A DNA stretch of 64,000 nucleotides. It comes from Rhizophagus irregularis (taxonomy: Eukaryota; Glomeromycota; Glomeromycetes; Glomerales; Glomeraceae). Below the pieces are notes generated by a model. The model saw nothing but the letters and a program-made list of their open reading frames with translations. It ran no database searches and was not told the DNA's origin. The stretch lies in NCBI RefSeq assembly GCF_026210795.1, contig NC_089437.1, forward strand, positions 1,736,001-1,800,000, in the 5' to 3' direction. Below, one piece after another: positions 1 to 10,217 of the stretch; position 1 is the stretch's first letter, and each line of letters begins with the position of its first letter. The translations under genes were made by a program, and so were the position numbers.

Positions 1-459
1 TAATTGTTTAATATTTCTACTTTGACGTAAAATTGATCGATGAAATATTGGAGTAATATCAAAAATTTTAATATGAGAAGTTGGTAAATTTAAACAATTT
101 TTTAGTAAACATCTATTAATTACGGAATTTATCGTAAAATAATTATATTTTTCTAAGTATTTTGGATATTCAAATAATGGGTTGTATTCCTCGTCCAAAT
201 CAATATTATTAATCTGGTTTATATCTAATACATTCTTTAAGTGTAAAGTTTCTTCTTTATTAAAGCAGAAAATTAAGGTCAAAATTATCGAGTAATTTTT
301 TTCGGTTATATTTACAAAAGGATTTGCATAAAGTAAGGGAATCGTTGATTTACACCAAAATCGATTAACTAATAAACAATTAAATAAAGTTGAGCGATCA
401 TTTTGAAGTTGTTGTAAAATGTAAAAAATACAATCATCCGTTAAATAAAGTAAAGTCAT
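1..459 (-). CDS. F-box protein, N-terminal part (runs off the window)
   Basis: The minus strand is open from an ATG at 459 to the window edge, 153 codons without a stop. Residues about 6-50 resemble an F-box: a hydrophobic start (LTDDCIFYILQQL), then NDRSTLFNCLLVNRFWC and a proline-containing helix end. F-box proteins bind Skp1 and recruit substrates to SCF ubiquitin ligases; the target is unknown. The rest is leucine- and asparagine-rich, as in the long, poorly conserved C-terminal halves of glomeromycete F-box proteins. The second F-box gene here (54889-56442) has a similar beginning (LxNDKKSLFSCLRVNKTWC), so both belong to one expanded family. The C-terminus lies outside the window. Confidence 0.75.
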   Translation of the reverse strand, partial: MTLLYLTDDCIFYILQQLQNDRSTLFNCLLVNRFWCKSTIPLLYANPFVNITEKNYSIILTLIFCFNKEETLHLKNVLDINQINNIDLDEEYNPLFEYPKYLEKYNYFTINSVINRCLLKNCLNLPTSHIKIFDITPIFHRSILRQSRNIKQL

Positions 460-1386
460 CTTTGGAAATTTAGGAAGGAAAAGAAAGTTTTCACGGAGTA
501 TCGGAGTTAGTTCGTAAATAAGCCTAATTTTGGATGTCACATGGTTGTACTAAATTTTGTAATACAATGTAACAGGAACGTCACCGTTGTATAGCATGAG
601 GCGCAGTTCTGATGGGTCGAGCCCTAGATTTATCCGAGATAATATATGGATAAACCTGGGATAAGAATTTTATTTGTTCACTAAATAAGTCAATCTTTTA
701 AAAAGATGTAGATAAATGATAATTATTATATCAAGGTAATTTCGAAATTTCAACGATGAAACAAAATTATTTTTAAGTTTGCTAATGCTTAGTAAATTAT
801 TAAATGTTATGAGTTTACAAATTTTAGTATATTATAGATAATAAACCAACATTTTACATATGTAGCGTAAGTTGAAGTATTGATTGTAATAACAGAAATA
901 CTTTTATTCTTGAGTTAGTATTAGTACCTTTGTTCAATGTAGCGTAGCTGCGTAAGATTACCAATAGTATGTTATTACACAAATTTATAATATAATTGAT
1001 TTCCTTCTGCTTAATAAATCACCTACTTGACTGACTTCCTTTTGTCTTACTTTATAAGTCATAACGAAATATTTGATGCATGTAATCTTTTTAATTTATC
1101 ATAAAAAAAGCATTTAAAACATTTCATTATATGTATAATGTTCTGTTTCCTGCATTTTTACCAATCATATTATGTTGTACTCTTTGTTCACATACTTTGT
1201 GTTGAATTTTTATTTTGATATTCTTAGGAAAAAAATTCAAAATTTATTTTTTCATGATTTGTTTTTAAGGTAGCTGATTAAGAAAAATTTTACTTTTTAT
1301 TATTTACGATTTTTAATATTGTAACTGATTAATGATTTTTTGCGAAAAATTTAACGAATTATTATTATAGGCAATTTCTATTTGTA
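460..1386. other. Intergenic, no gene seen
   Basis: AT-rich sequence upstream of the F-box gene. Stops are frequent in all frames, and no RNA gene or convincing repeat was recognised. Confidence 0.5.
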
Positions 1387-1619
1387 CACGGGGTGTTTAA
1401 ACACGGGTCATATTAGTAGATTAAAAACGGCATTCAAAACCTCCTTTAATGCCTTAAGTAAACTTGCAGAGCAGGTGAAAATACATATATTTATCTGTAA
1501 TATAATAAGAATAAAAAGTAAAAGAGTATGCTGTCGGTAGCATTCAATTTCAAATTAAAAAACAAAAAATTAGTCTATTAAAAATTATATTTATATGACC
1601 TGTGTACAAACACCCCGTG
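1387..1619. mobile_element. MITE with CACGGGGTG termini and TA target site
   Basis: The left end reads CACGGGGTGTTTAAACACGG and the right end is its near-complement, ending ACAAACACCCCGTG. Inverted similarity extends about 28 bp and includes GGTCATAT next to the termini. The 233-bp unit is flanked on each side by TA (1385-1386 and 1620-1621). TA duplication and short size suggest a non-autonomous Tc1/mariner-type element. There is no internal coding capacity. Confidence 0.7.
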
Positions 1620-2288
1620 TAAACTTAGAAATTTTCATTATTATATTCTAAATTTTAGTTTATAATGATATTACACAATTCTCGATGATAAATTACTTAT
1701 TTTATTTTTTTTTAATTTAGTAATTAACTGAATACTGTAAATTAGTTATTTATAAATGACAGTTGTTAACCTTTGATTATTATACTTTTTAGGATTTTTG
1801 TACACTATGATTTCATAAAGTAAGAAAGATAAAAAGCACATTTATAGTATTTTTATTTTTACCATTAAAAAATACGATAGAATTTTCTTGATTGCTATAA
1901 GAAAAAAAAAATAAGTATTATGTACGAACAACGCAAACTAAGAAAGAGCGAAAATCAGATTTCCAAAATAAAAAAAATAATTAAAAAATTAGAAAATTAA
2001 AGTCAAGTCTAATACTCCCTTATAATACTAATAAATCATGATAATTAACATTCAATTATCCTTTTCGAGCGTAGGTAGAACTTCTGCTTGCTTTAGAAAG
2101 GCGGAATAATACAATGTGCCATAATTGCATAAGAAAGCTAGTAAGGGAGGTAATTAACTATTTTCAAGACGATTTGGTCATGTCCAGCATACCCTATAAA
2201 ATTCACGAAATTTTTTTAGTAACTTATCACCTCATACCATATGGGGTTTACCATCCTGTTAATTATGCCTAAGCAGGGAACCCCAGGA

Positions 2289-2610
2289 CACCTATGTGGC
2301 CATCATAGGATCTATGGCAAATGGTCTCATATAGTATCAATAACAACAACTAAGTGAGTTGACATAGAAATATGTGTCACTTCCACGGGCACCACGGCCT
2401 GCCCTCCCATATGGATCGGCTTGGGGATCACCTATGTGGCATCATTGTAGCTACGACTTGTGCACAAAGCAGATGACTACGTAGCCAGTAGCAAATGGTA
2501 CGTACTACGAGCACATAAACCTCTATGTCAATCATAACAGCCCACCATCCGGAATACTTTCAGTGAACCCTCCTGCGGTGAACAGGTACTCGTACGTCCA
2601 TCCGGCAAAC
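2289..2610. repeat. Hyperconserved GC-richer core of the dispersed repeat
   Basis: From CACCTATGTGGC at 2289 to about 2532 I find no difference from copy 2. The next 80 bp carry only a few changes, while both flanks are clearly diverged. The core has internal direct repeats: CACCTATGTGGC at 2289 and 2429, and GCAAATGGT at 2317 and 2491. The short ORF across its right part (2563-2745) is not supported as coding. An RNA or a recently homogenised transposon end are possible explanations. Confidence 0.7.
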
Positions 2611-3209
2611 TGTTATTTTTACTTACCTCTTAATGTATGTTTCGCTTTGAAGATATGGAGGAGTTTTGTGCGAAAGTTTGTTTTCAGTGGGAAACAAAAG
2701 GTGAAGTTTTTGTTTAAAAATAATTTGAGAGGGATTTTTTTTTAGTAGGAGATAAAAGACCTCGTATATTCAAGTGCCTAATGTGTAGTAAAGCATCAGA
2801 AATAGGAGCGGTTCCTTTCACACATTTTCTACCTCTATCATAGTGGTCCTGGCCGCCTGGGCGAAAGTATTTGGGCAGAATATGGGTCATCTCAAGTAGT
2901 TGAAGTAGTTGGTTCGGATATATATTAGAGAAATTTAGGATAATAAAAAAAAAGGAGGTAAGGTCTTTTTATATATTTTTTTGTTGTACAAACTTTATTA
3001 CTGCACTACGCCCTAAATCAATCACAATAATCAACATAGTTACCGATCAATCAGTCGCGTAACTTTTTTGTCGTGTTTCCATAGTTCCCATAATAAAAAT
3101 GTTTGACACGGAGGACACGGAGCTAAACTCCGATATGTTATGAAGATCATTTGAAAATTCCGATATATCAAATTATACCGATATTTACTCTCATATAGTG
3201 GCAAAGTAA

Positions 3210-3527
3210 TATTTAGGTTTGGCCAACGATTTCCTTAGTCTCTACTAGGTTTTTGTAGGAGACCCACGGTAGGTATGAGCGTACCATTGCACCAAAAAGT
3301 TGTGAAGTGCCAAGATAGTTGACGAGAGCAGAGGGTGGGTAAATCGGTTTCACACATTTTAGATGTTCAGATTTTTTAGTTTATGTTTTTTTTTAGGTGG
3401 CAGCCTGGTGTTTTTTTAGTTTAGTTATATTTTTATTTATGGTAGATAGACTGGTTAGCTATAGGGTTTTCGTTGTCTGACGTCACCTCTATGTATTTTT
3501 TTTTTTAAAAAAAAAATATATATATAT
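3210..3527. mobile_element. Insertion present only in repeat copy 1
   Basis: This 318-bp segment interrupts sequence that is continuous in copy 2. It is bracketed by imperfect 17-bp direct repeats (ATATAGTGGCAAAGTAA at 3193 and ATATGGTGGGAGAGTAA at 3528), the empty site in copy 2 having one such unit. It ends in a T run, A run and (TA)n tract. A long target duplication plus a low-complexity tail suggests a short retroposon, but no Pol III boxes were identified. Confidence 0.5.
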
Positions 3528-3790
3528 ATATGGTGGGAGAGTAAAATTTAATATATATATCGGTATATCAAATATCTAATATCGGTTTATCGAGGTCTTA
3601 AAAAAACTCTTAATCAAATTATTTAATTAAATAGGTAAGCTAAAAAAAAAGTTTCAATATTATCGATCGTTCCTATTAGTTAGATCATCTACTACAAAGC
3701 AATATTATATAATGTTATCATTACTGCAAAAACACTTGAAAAAGTAAAAGTAATAATTAGGTGTCGGAGAATTATTACTCCAAATCCGAT

Positions 3791-4313
3791 CATTACATAT
3801 GAGAAAATTATATAACCAGTCATAGTTTTATTTTTACTCAAAAATTTCAAAATACTAATAATAATTTTTAAAAGTAAATGTTATTTTTAATATATATTTT
3901 TTAAAAAAATCTCAGTACCGCAGCAGGCGAAAAGTTTTTGGTATCACATGTCCCGATATTTTGTATTCTTGAATATCTCTTATTTTTTACGATGAATACT
4001 GCTGTACTGTATTGGTACTAGTTATAATAATAAAATTATTTGAATGATCTCTCAGTAATATTTTTTGTTTTTTTTTAACATCAGTTTTGACATCTTTCTA
4101 GATTTTTTAACTATAGATAACCTTGGGTACGGAACTGGGAAGAAGAAACAGAAATTGATCTGAATCCAATTTCGCCTGAAGTTGGTTAATTATGATCTTG
4201 TAGGACATTTTTTTATCCAATATGCGAAGTCAAATGGATTTATTGTTATAAAGAAACGAATTGAAAGATAAACTAATAGATCAATCATTGCATAAAGAAC
4301 TTTTGAACGTCGT
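3791..4313. other. Intergenic, no gene seen
   Basis: AT-rich spacer between the dispersed repeat and the next transposon. I see no coding or RNA feature. Confidence 0.5.
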
Positions 4314-4689
4314 CATCCCTATAAAAAAATTGGATACGTTTTTTATAAAGTTTTTATACGATTTTTTTTCCTTAGAAATAACGTATGATAATAGGATACG
4401 GAAAAATGCACAATTCCGTATCACTAAAAATATGGTTTGGATACGGAATTTGCACGGAATTCATATGGAATTTACATGATTTGATCACTGATTTTATCAC
4501 GAAATTTATACGATTTGGTCACTGAATTTACTATTTGTATTACAGTTTACTATAATTATATTTATATAAATCTAATTTTACTTTATTAAATTAAATAAAA
4601 AATAAAAAATAAACAAAATACAAATACATTATGAAAATTCCCTCCTTATTAAGGCCACCTATTGCAACCAAAATTATCTATAAGTTCAG

Positions 4690-5480
4690 GATCATTTGGA
4701 GTCAAACAACCTAAAAAAAACAAAAAAGAACGTCTAACTTAATTGGAAACAAAACCCCCCTTCATATAGTATCTGCAATCATCCAAGTCACCAAAGGTCA
4801 GTATTCCTACAAAAAAAGAAAGAGAACTCCAGAATGTCTGACCTACATAAATGAAAAGAATTATGAAGCATCTGATGAAAAAGAAACCAAAACAACAAAA
4901 TAAATCCAAAACTGACCTACAAAAAAAGAAGACTCTGAAGCAACAAAACTGAAACAACCTACAAAAAGAAAAGAATCTGAACCCAACATACAAAAAAAAA
5001 AAAAAGAAAATTTGAACTGACCTAAAAAAAGAAAAAAATCCTGAACAATCCTACAAAAAGGAAAGGACTCCCAAACTGATCCACAAAAAAACTGAATCTT
5101 CTCACAAAAAAAAATCTGCTGGCCTATGAAATAAAAAAAGGGATAAATATAAATAAAAAAGAAAGGGGAATAAAGAATAAATCAAAAAAAAATATTTTTT
5201 TAAAAAGAGGGTAACGAGTTAAGAAAAATTTTTTTTTAAAGGGAGGACGTCAAAGTTAGAAAAATAAAAAATTTTTTATAAATAGGAAATAGAAATAGAA
5301 AGAAGACAATTTTTAGAAGAGTGGGAATAAAAGAATAAAATCAAAAAAATTTTTTTTTTTTAAGGGAGTGACGAAAAAAAATTTTTTTTTTAAAGGAGAG
5401 TGAAAAAGAAAAATTTTTAAAGTGAGATACGAAAAAAAAAATTTTTTTTTAAAAGGGGGGTGACGAAAAAAGATGAAAAA
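4690..5480. repeat. Degenerate A-rich tandem repeat inside the transposon
   Basis: The left part has loose units of about 30-40 bp built on CCTACAAAAAAAGAAxxxxCTGAAC. The right part, from about 5150, has units built on an A run, a T run and GGGAGTGACG. The plus strand is almost free of T in the left part. ORFs here follow composition and are not genes. Confidence 0.65.
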
Positions 5481-5580
5481 TTTAGAAAAAATAACAAAAA
5501 TAAGACAAGAGAAGGAAAGACAGAAAGGAAGATCGGAAGATCAAACTCATCAAAGTAAGGGTTTATATAAAAACAAAAAA

Positions 5581-5630
5581 CGTATCATAACAAAACAATA
5601 AACAATCACGTGATCTCGTGTTATGATACG
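5581..5630. repeat. Hairpin with central ATCACGTGAT
   Basis: CGTATCATAAC at 5581 pairs with GTTATGATACG ending at 5630, an 11-bp perfect stem. The loop contains the palindrome ATCACGTGAT. It lies inside the 4317-5854 element. Confidence 0.6.
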
Positions 5631-5857
5631 AGATTTTTGTAAAATTATTTTCTAAAAATATTAAGTTTAAAAATTCCGTATACATTCCGTATGATTTAAT
5701 TTTTCCGTATACATTTCTTATACATTAGTTTTTTTAAAAAATGTTCAAAAATGAATTGCTTATTAAATATACGGAATTTGTATACGGAATCTATAGAAAT
5801 GTACATAAAATGTATACAAAACGTATCCTTTCCGTACACATATTTCTTATAGGGCAT

Positions 5858-6252
5858 TTGAAGAATTTGTAAATCAATGAAGGTTATTGGTCTTATGTAT
5901 AAACAGAGAAATCGACAATTAGAAAGATAAATAGTCCATGTCTGTACAATATTAACATAATGAAGAACACATAACCATAATACTATTATTGCAATAATAA
6001 TGTTGCTCATTATGCTCCACAAAGTATCAAAACCCACTTTCCCTCTTGATGATATACGATTCTTTACACTAGATAGCTTTATGGGTGCAGATATGCAATA
6101 CTGTTGAAAAACCAGGGTGAGAAGAGCTAGATAACCGACCGATTGGCTTATTTGAGTGAAATTCTTAGGATTTAATTATGATTGCATGGCTATAATCACG
6201 TTACAAATATCACGTGTTATACTAATCATGTGATAGGCAATAATCACCATAT
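5858..6252. other. Intergenic, no gene seen
   Basis: AT-rich spacer with several CACGTG or CATGTG words. No gene was recognised. Confidence 0.4.
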
Positions 6253-6462
6253 CACCCAGAAAAATTCTTCGATCACGTGATCTGTTTTTATTTATCACAT
6301 CGTCACGCCCTGTCCGAGTTTCACTGTTTATATTTATCTGAGGGACTTAGATTTTTTCAAGTAGATGAAATTCTATTTGTCACGTTTTATTCATCACATC
6401 CTAAATTCTTCGATCACGTGTCAATGCATAACGCCGGCCGAGTTCGAAGAATTTTCTGGGTG
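6253..6462. mobile_element. Possible MITE with CACCCAGAAAA termini
   Basis: CACCCAGAAAAATTCTTCG at 6253 is the near-perfect inverse of CGAAGAATTTTCTGGGTG ending at 6462. Inside are two CGATCACGTG palindromes. No clean target duplication is evident, although ATAATCACC occurs a short way outside both ends. It is probably a small non-autonomous element or a cruciform-forming palindrome. Confidence 0.45.
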
Positions 6463-7059
6463 CCGTTGGGGTAGTTATAATCACCGGCGGGAAATTAGAA
6501 AAATTCTATTTTTTAGATAATGAATTTATTATTTTTTCATATCCAGCTTTAGCTTTGTTCAAAGTTAGAAGGTACTTAGGGCATACCTAATTGATTTCTC
6601 ATAATCAAGTTTTTTTTTTAGAAGGAATGTATTATATTAATATAATTACTTTCAACTAGTAATTAGTTGGGTTATATAAAATATTAAACAAATAAAGTAT
6701 GATATTGTAACTCGCCATCTGTAATACAATTAATTATTAAATAGTTAATCAAATAAAAAATTTAGTTATTCGAACATTATGTAAATAAATAAAATAAAAT
6801 AAAGAATTAAAGATTTAAATAACTAATAACTTACTGACTATAGTATTACATTGATCATTAAATAAATTATTTAATTACATGAAATGTAAAAAAAAAATGA
6901 TAAGTAATTCCATTATTATTCAATTATAAGATAACCTATTAACTTACGAGCTAAATTATTTAATATTATTTTTGTATAACATAGTTAGTTTAAATTATAT
7001 TTGCATATTATGTAAGGTATTATTATATGTGGCATTTAAATGTATTTACAAATAAAATT
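6463..7059. other. Intergenic, no gene seen
   Basis: Extremely AT-rich. It probably includes the 3' flank of the small predicted gene at 7060-7321. Confidence 0.4.
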
Positions 7060-7321
7060 TTAATATTTTAGCATGTTTAATATACCTTTAGATTCCTTGA
7101 TACTACTTTCTTCAAATTCTTCAGAACCACTTCCCTTGAATTCCTTAAATTCCTCAGAGCCACTTCCTTCAAATTCTACGGAACTGCTTCCTTCAAATTC
7201 AATATTACCATAAACTAGTTTTATTATTATTATTAAATTTATTTAAAAATATTAGAATTTGATTGTATTAAATGTTTATACTATACATATGATTATTACC
7301 TTTATCATTACTGAGAGCCAT
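7060..7321 (-). CDS. Possible 58-residue acidic Ser/Gly repeat peptide, two exons
   Basis: I do not recognise this gene. Exon 1 (7300-7321) reads MALSNDK. A GTAATA donor opens an 85-bp intron with a CTAAT branch-like motif and an AG acceptor at 7215-7216. Exon 2 (7060-7214) continues in phase to TAA. The product has about three copies of an EFEGSGSxEF-like unit, rich in Glu, Ser and Gly, and ends GILNMLKY. There is no signal peptide or transmembrane segment. Splice phase, start codon and repeat-bearing exon agree, which argues for a gene, but it is short and could be chance. Transcript data would settle it. Confidence 0.4.
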
Positions 7322-10217
7322 TACTATATAATTATATTAAAATTCTCTCTAACTGGAAAAGATAATATAAGTAGTATCCTTTTTTTTAAAAAAAAAACGC
7401 CTTTATTAGTATAGGTATATATGGTAATAATATTTATTAGCGTTAATCATAACAAGCATTACACATTCGATCGGAAATGTATGTCAATCATCAAGCCTCA
7501 TTGTTGCACAGAAAAAATCATAAAACAAAGAAAAATTTCTTAATATAACAAGAAATTCTTTTTTCGAATTCTATACACAATTTCTAGGAGATACAATTCT
7601 AAGAAATGTTTACGAGAATTCTATATAACAATGCAAAGAATTCTATAGTTCTATGTGACAGTCGTGACAATCGTGACATACTATAATGAGAAATGAATAA
7701 TGAAATGAGCGTCCTAGTTAATATTAGAAAAATAATAAAAGTCCAAATTTAATTCAATTATCGTAAGTACATGAATTCTTAAATAAATGATAATTAATTA
7801 ATTAGTCAATTTTATAAAAAAAGTTCAACATTTACGTTTTGTATAACGCAAATATTTTAAATCCGCATGCTTCACTGTAAATCTCCTAAATACATTATTT
7901 TGAAGTTTCAATTTCAAAATTCATATGTGTACCATACTAAAATAAAAAAATGCTTTCATCTATTTTAAAATGTAAATCTCAAACATATTAACATGAGCAG
8001 TTCATTTGACTTTGAAATAACCTTTTAAATCCTAGTCGTTAAGGTCATTTTTCATTTAAGTCATTTTACAATATCCAAATTTAAGTTTTGCAGTTCAGAT
8101 GATATTTTGCATAATAAATTATTGCCAGAAATAGGATGAAAATAATCTAGGTAAAACCAAGGTTAATTTTGTATGATTACGTGAAATAATTTCATTTCGA
8201 TTTCAGATGTAATTGATTAGTCAATTTTGTTCAAATGACATGCCTTGGTAGGATCTCAATTTTAGAAAGTAAAAAAAACATTTAAAAACCAGCTGAACTT
8301 TTACACCAACCGATTTTGTTAGTGCGTCTCATATTTCATTAAGCGAAATTATCTGAAGAGTCATTTAACGATTCCAGCAATTTATTATTAATATGATGAA
8401 AACGAATTTATTCAATTGTTATACATACAATTGTAATTTGATTGCATGTGGTAATTTTACTATGAATATTGTTATTAAACAAATAATAAAGTTTTGGCAC
8501 TAATTTTACTCTTACATTCCTATATTAGGCACATTTTATCTGCTACCATTCATATTTAATTCGCTTTTTTTTTTGAGAACTATATCGACTCTATTTGTAA
8601 TTGTCAACTTAGTTATTTTTGTTTTGCTTACGTTAATAATAATACAATAATAGTTGAGTAAACATATACATATATCTAACGAGAGTATATAGTAAATTAG
8701 TACAGTACGGTAATAGAAAATAGTACGGACGCTCAAAAAAAAAATTTCAATTTTCACCTATTTTCGGGTTCACACGTTAAACATTAAAGTACAAGTATAA
8801 AATTCTTCAATAAATAATCTTTTTTTTTTTTATAGTTTTTCTTGTATTTAATTTGTCAATTGATTTCTCATTTTTTTTATACATTGAACAAACTAATGCG
8901 AATAATTAGAGTATCGACTTCGGTCGGCTATTATGTTTATACAAAAGTAACTCGACTATACAATAAAGTGAGCGATTCGTCATTTTTTTGCGTTGCAATT
9001 GTCGATGCAATTACGAAAATGATGTGGTAATAAGATCACTATTTATTAATTAAAGAATAAAGAGGACAAGATAAATTATTATTTACTAAAGTACCTGTAT
9101 TTTTTTTTAGATTTTACCACTTGTAAATCAATGTTAATTTCTAATTTCTTTCAAAACTAAAACAATGTCTACTCGATGAAAAATATTGTGATGTTAATAT
9201 TGAGGTTAATGAGACTCGAACGTGCACATATGATTACATCACGCCGCCGTTCTCTATATTTATGAATTATGACGAACCTAAGAATGATGTTGCTAAATAA
9301 GATGATAGTTCAATATATAAAATTATGAGAATATTTTAAACCGATAAAGGATATTAGAAATTTAAAGTTTCGGTTGTTGTCACGATTAACAAGCATACTT
9401 TTTAAAAATGATTCAGACTGAATTGTCATTTTTAATAATTTATTGTTTTTTATTGTTTGTACGCTAAAAATCACTCGGGAAAATCTTTGATTTGTGGACA
9501 TGAGATTAAATTTTATATCTTTAAAATTTTTATTAGGGACGAATTTTTTTGAAATTTCTTTAACGACACTAATTGTTAATTATTCTTAGATAAGTTGATA
9601 TAGATAGCAAATTGTGCATTTAAAAGAATTATAATTACCTTATAAATTTAAAGAAATATAGATTACTTTCTGAAATTTCTCGTATATATTATTTAACAAG
9701 TTTGAAACCTTCCATTCTTAAAGTAAAAAGAAACAAGAGAAATCACAGATTTGAAAGCCATCGATCCTCCCAATAATTTTTAAAACAAAAATAATTTGAA
9801 AGAAGTAATTTAAGAAAAATATTATGAAATAATATAACGTTAAAAAGATAGAATGTACAATATCATCCGTATAATATTTACCGCATTATATGAATTTCAT
9901 TTATATAAAGGCCGAGTGATCTCGTGATGCGTTCTTCTAATAATCACTTCCTGAAATGGAATACATTAAAGATTAATTTGAATGACTATTAAACTCTGTT
10001 TAATATAATAGTGACGAGATCATATTGAATCATGTGAATAAATAGGATATAAACTTTAACCTAAATCGGGTGTAAAGTATATATAGAAGTAGTTACTTAA
10101 CACTAATATAAGAGTAAAATATACTTTATTAACTTGTCATAAAATATTAACAAATGAGTAAATTGAAAAAAAAATAGAAAGTTTAAACATCAAATTTAAA
10201 ACATAACAGATAACGAA
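7322..10217. other. Long intergenic stretch, no gene seen
   Basis: About 2.9 kb of AT-rich sequence. Between about 7540 and 7660 the word GAATTCTATA recurs in a loose array. Short ORFs at 8536-8757, 8842-9030 and 9310-9501 look like compositional noise. A tRNA B-box-like string near 9195-9235 was rejected as a tRNA. Confidence 0.5.

Larger units (their letters stand above)
1926..3790 (+). repeat. Large dispersed repeat, copy 1
   Basis: This stretch aligns along its length with 59791-61391, in the same orientation. Shared landmarks are GAACAACGCAAACTAAGAAA at the left, a GC-richer centre (about 2180-2720) and GGTGTCGGAGAATTAT near the right end. Flanks differ by many indels and substitutions. 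Copy 1 has an extra piece near 2085-2160 and a 318-bp insertion at 3210-3527. No long ORF is supported, so this looks like a non-coding mobile or duplicated element, not a gene. Its class is unknown. Confidence 0.8.
4317..5854. mobile_element. Non-autonomous DNA transposon with CCCTATAA termini, 3-bp target duplication
   Basis: The left end CCCTATAAAAAAATTGGATACG matches the inverted right end, which finishes CGTATCC...TTCTTATAGGG. The trinucleotide CAT flanks both sides (4314-4316 and 5855-5857). Subterminal zones at about 4330-4480 and 5640-5840 hold many ATACGGAA/TTCCGTAT motifs in both orientations. The interior is A-rich degenerate tandem repeat without a transposase. Subterminal motif arrays with a 3-bp duplication fit CACTA-like (CMC) or PIF/Harbinger-like biology; the superfamily is an inference. 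Shorter relatives lie at 17020-17186 and 23004-23286. Confidence 0.7.

Noticed and set aside
2563-2745. 60-codon ORF in the dispersed repeat
   Set aside because: The second repeat copy does not preserve the frame (indels and changes after the core).
4739-4993. 84-codon Cys/Phe-rich ORF on the minus strand
   Set aside because: Mirror image of an A-rich tandem repeat.
9190-9240. B-box-like GTTCGAGTCTC on the minus strand, as in tRNA or SINE
   Set aside because: No pairing T-arm, acceptor stem or A box could be placed around it.
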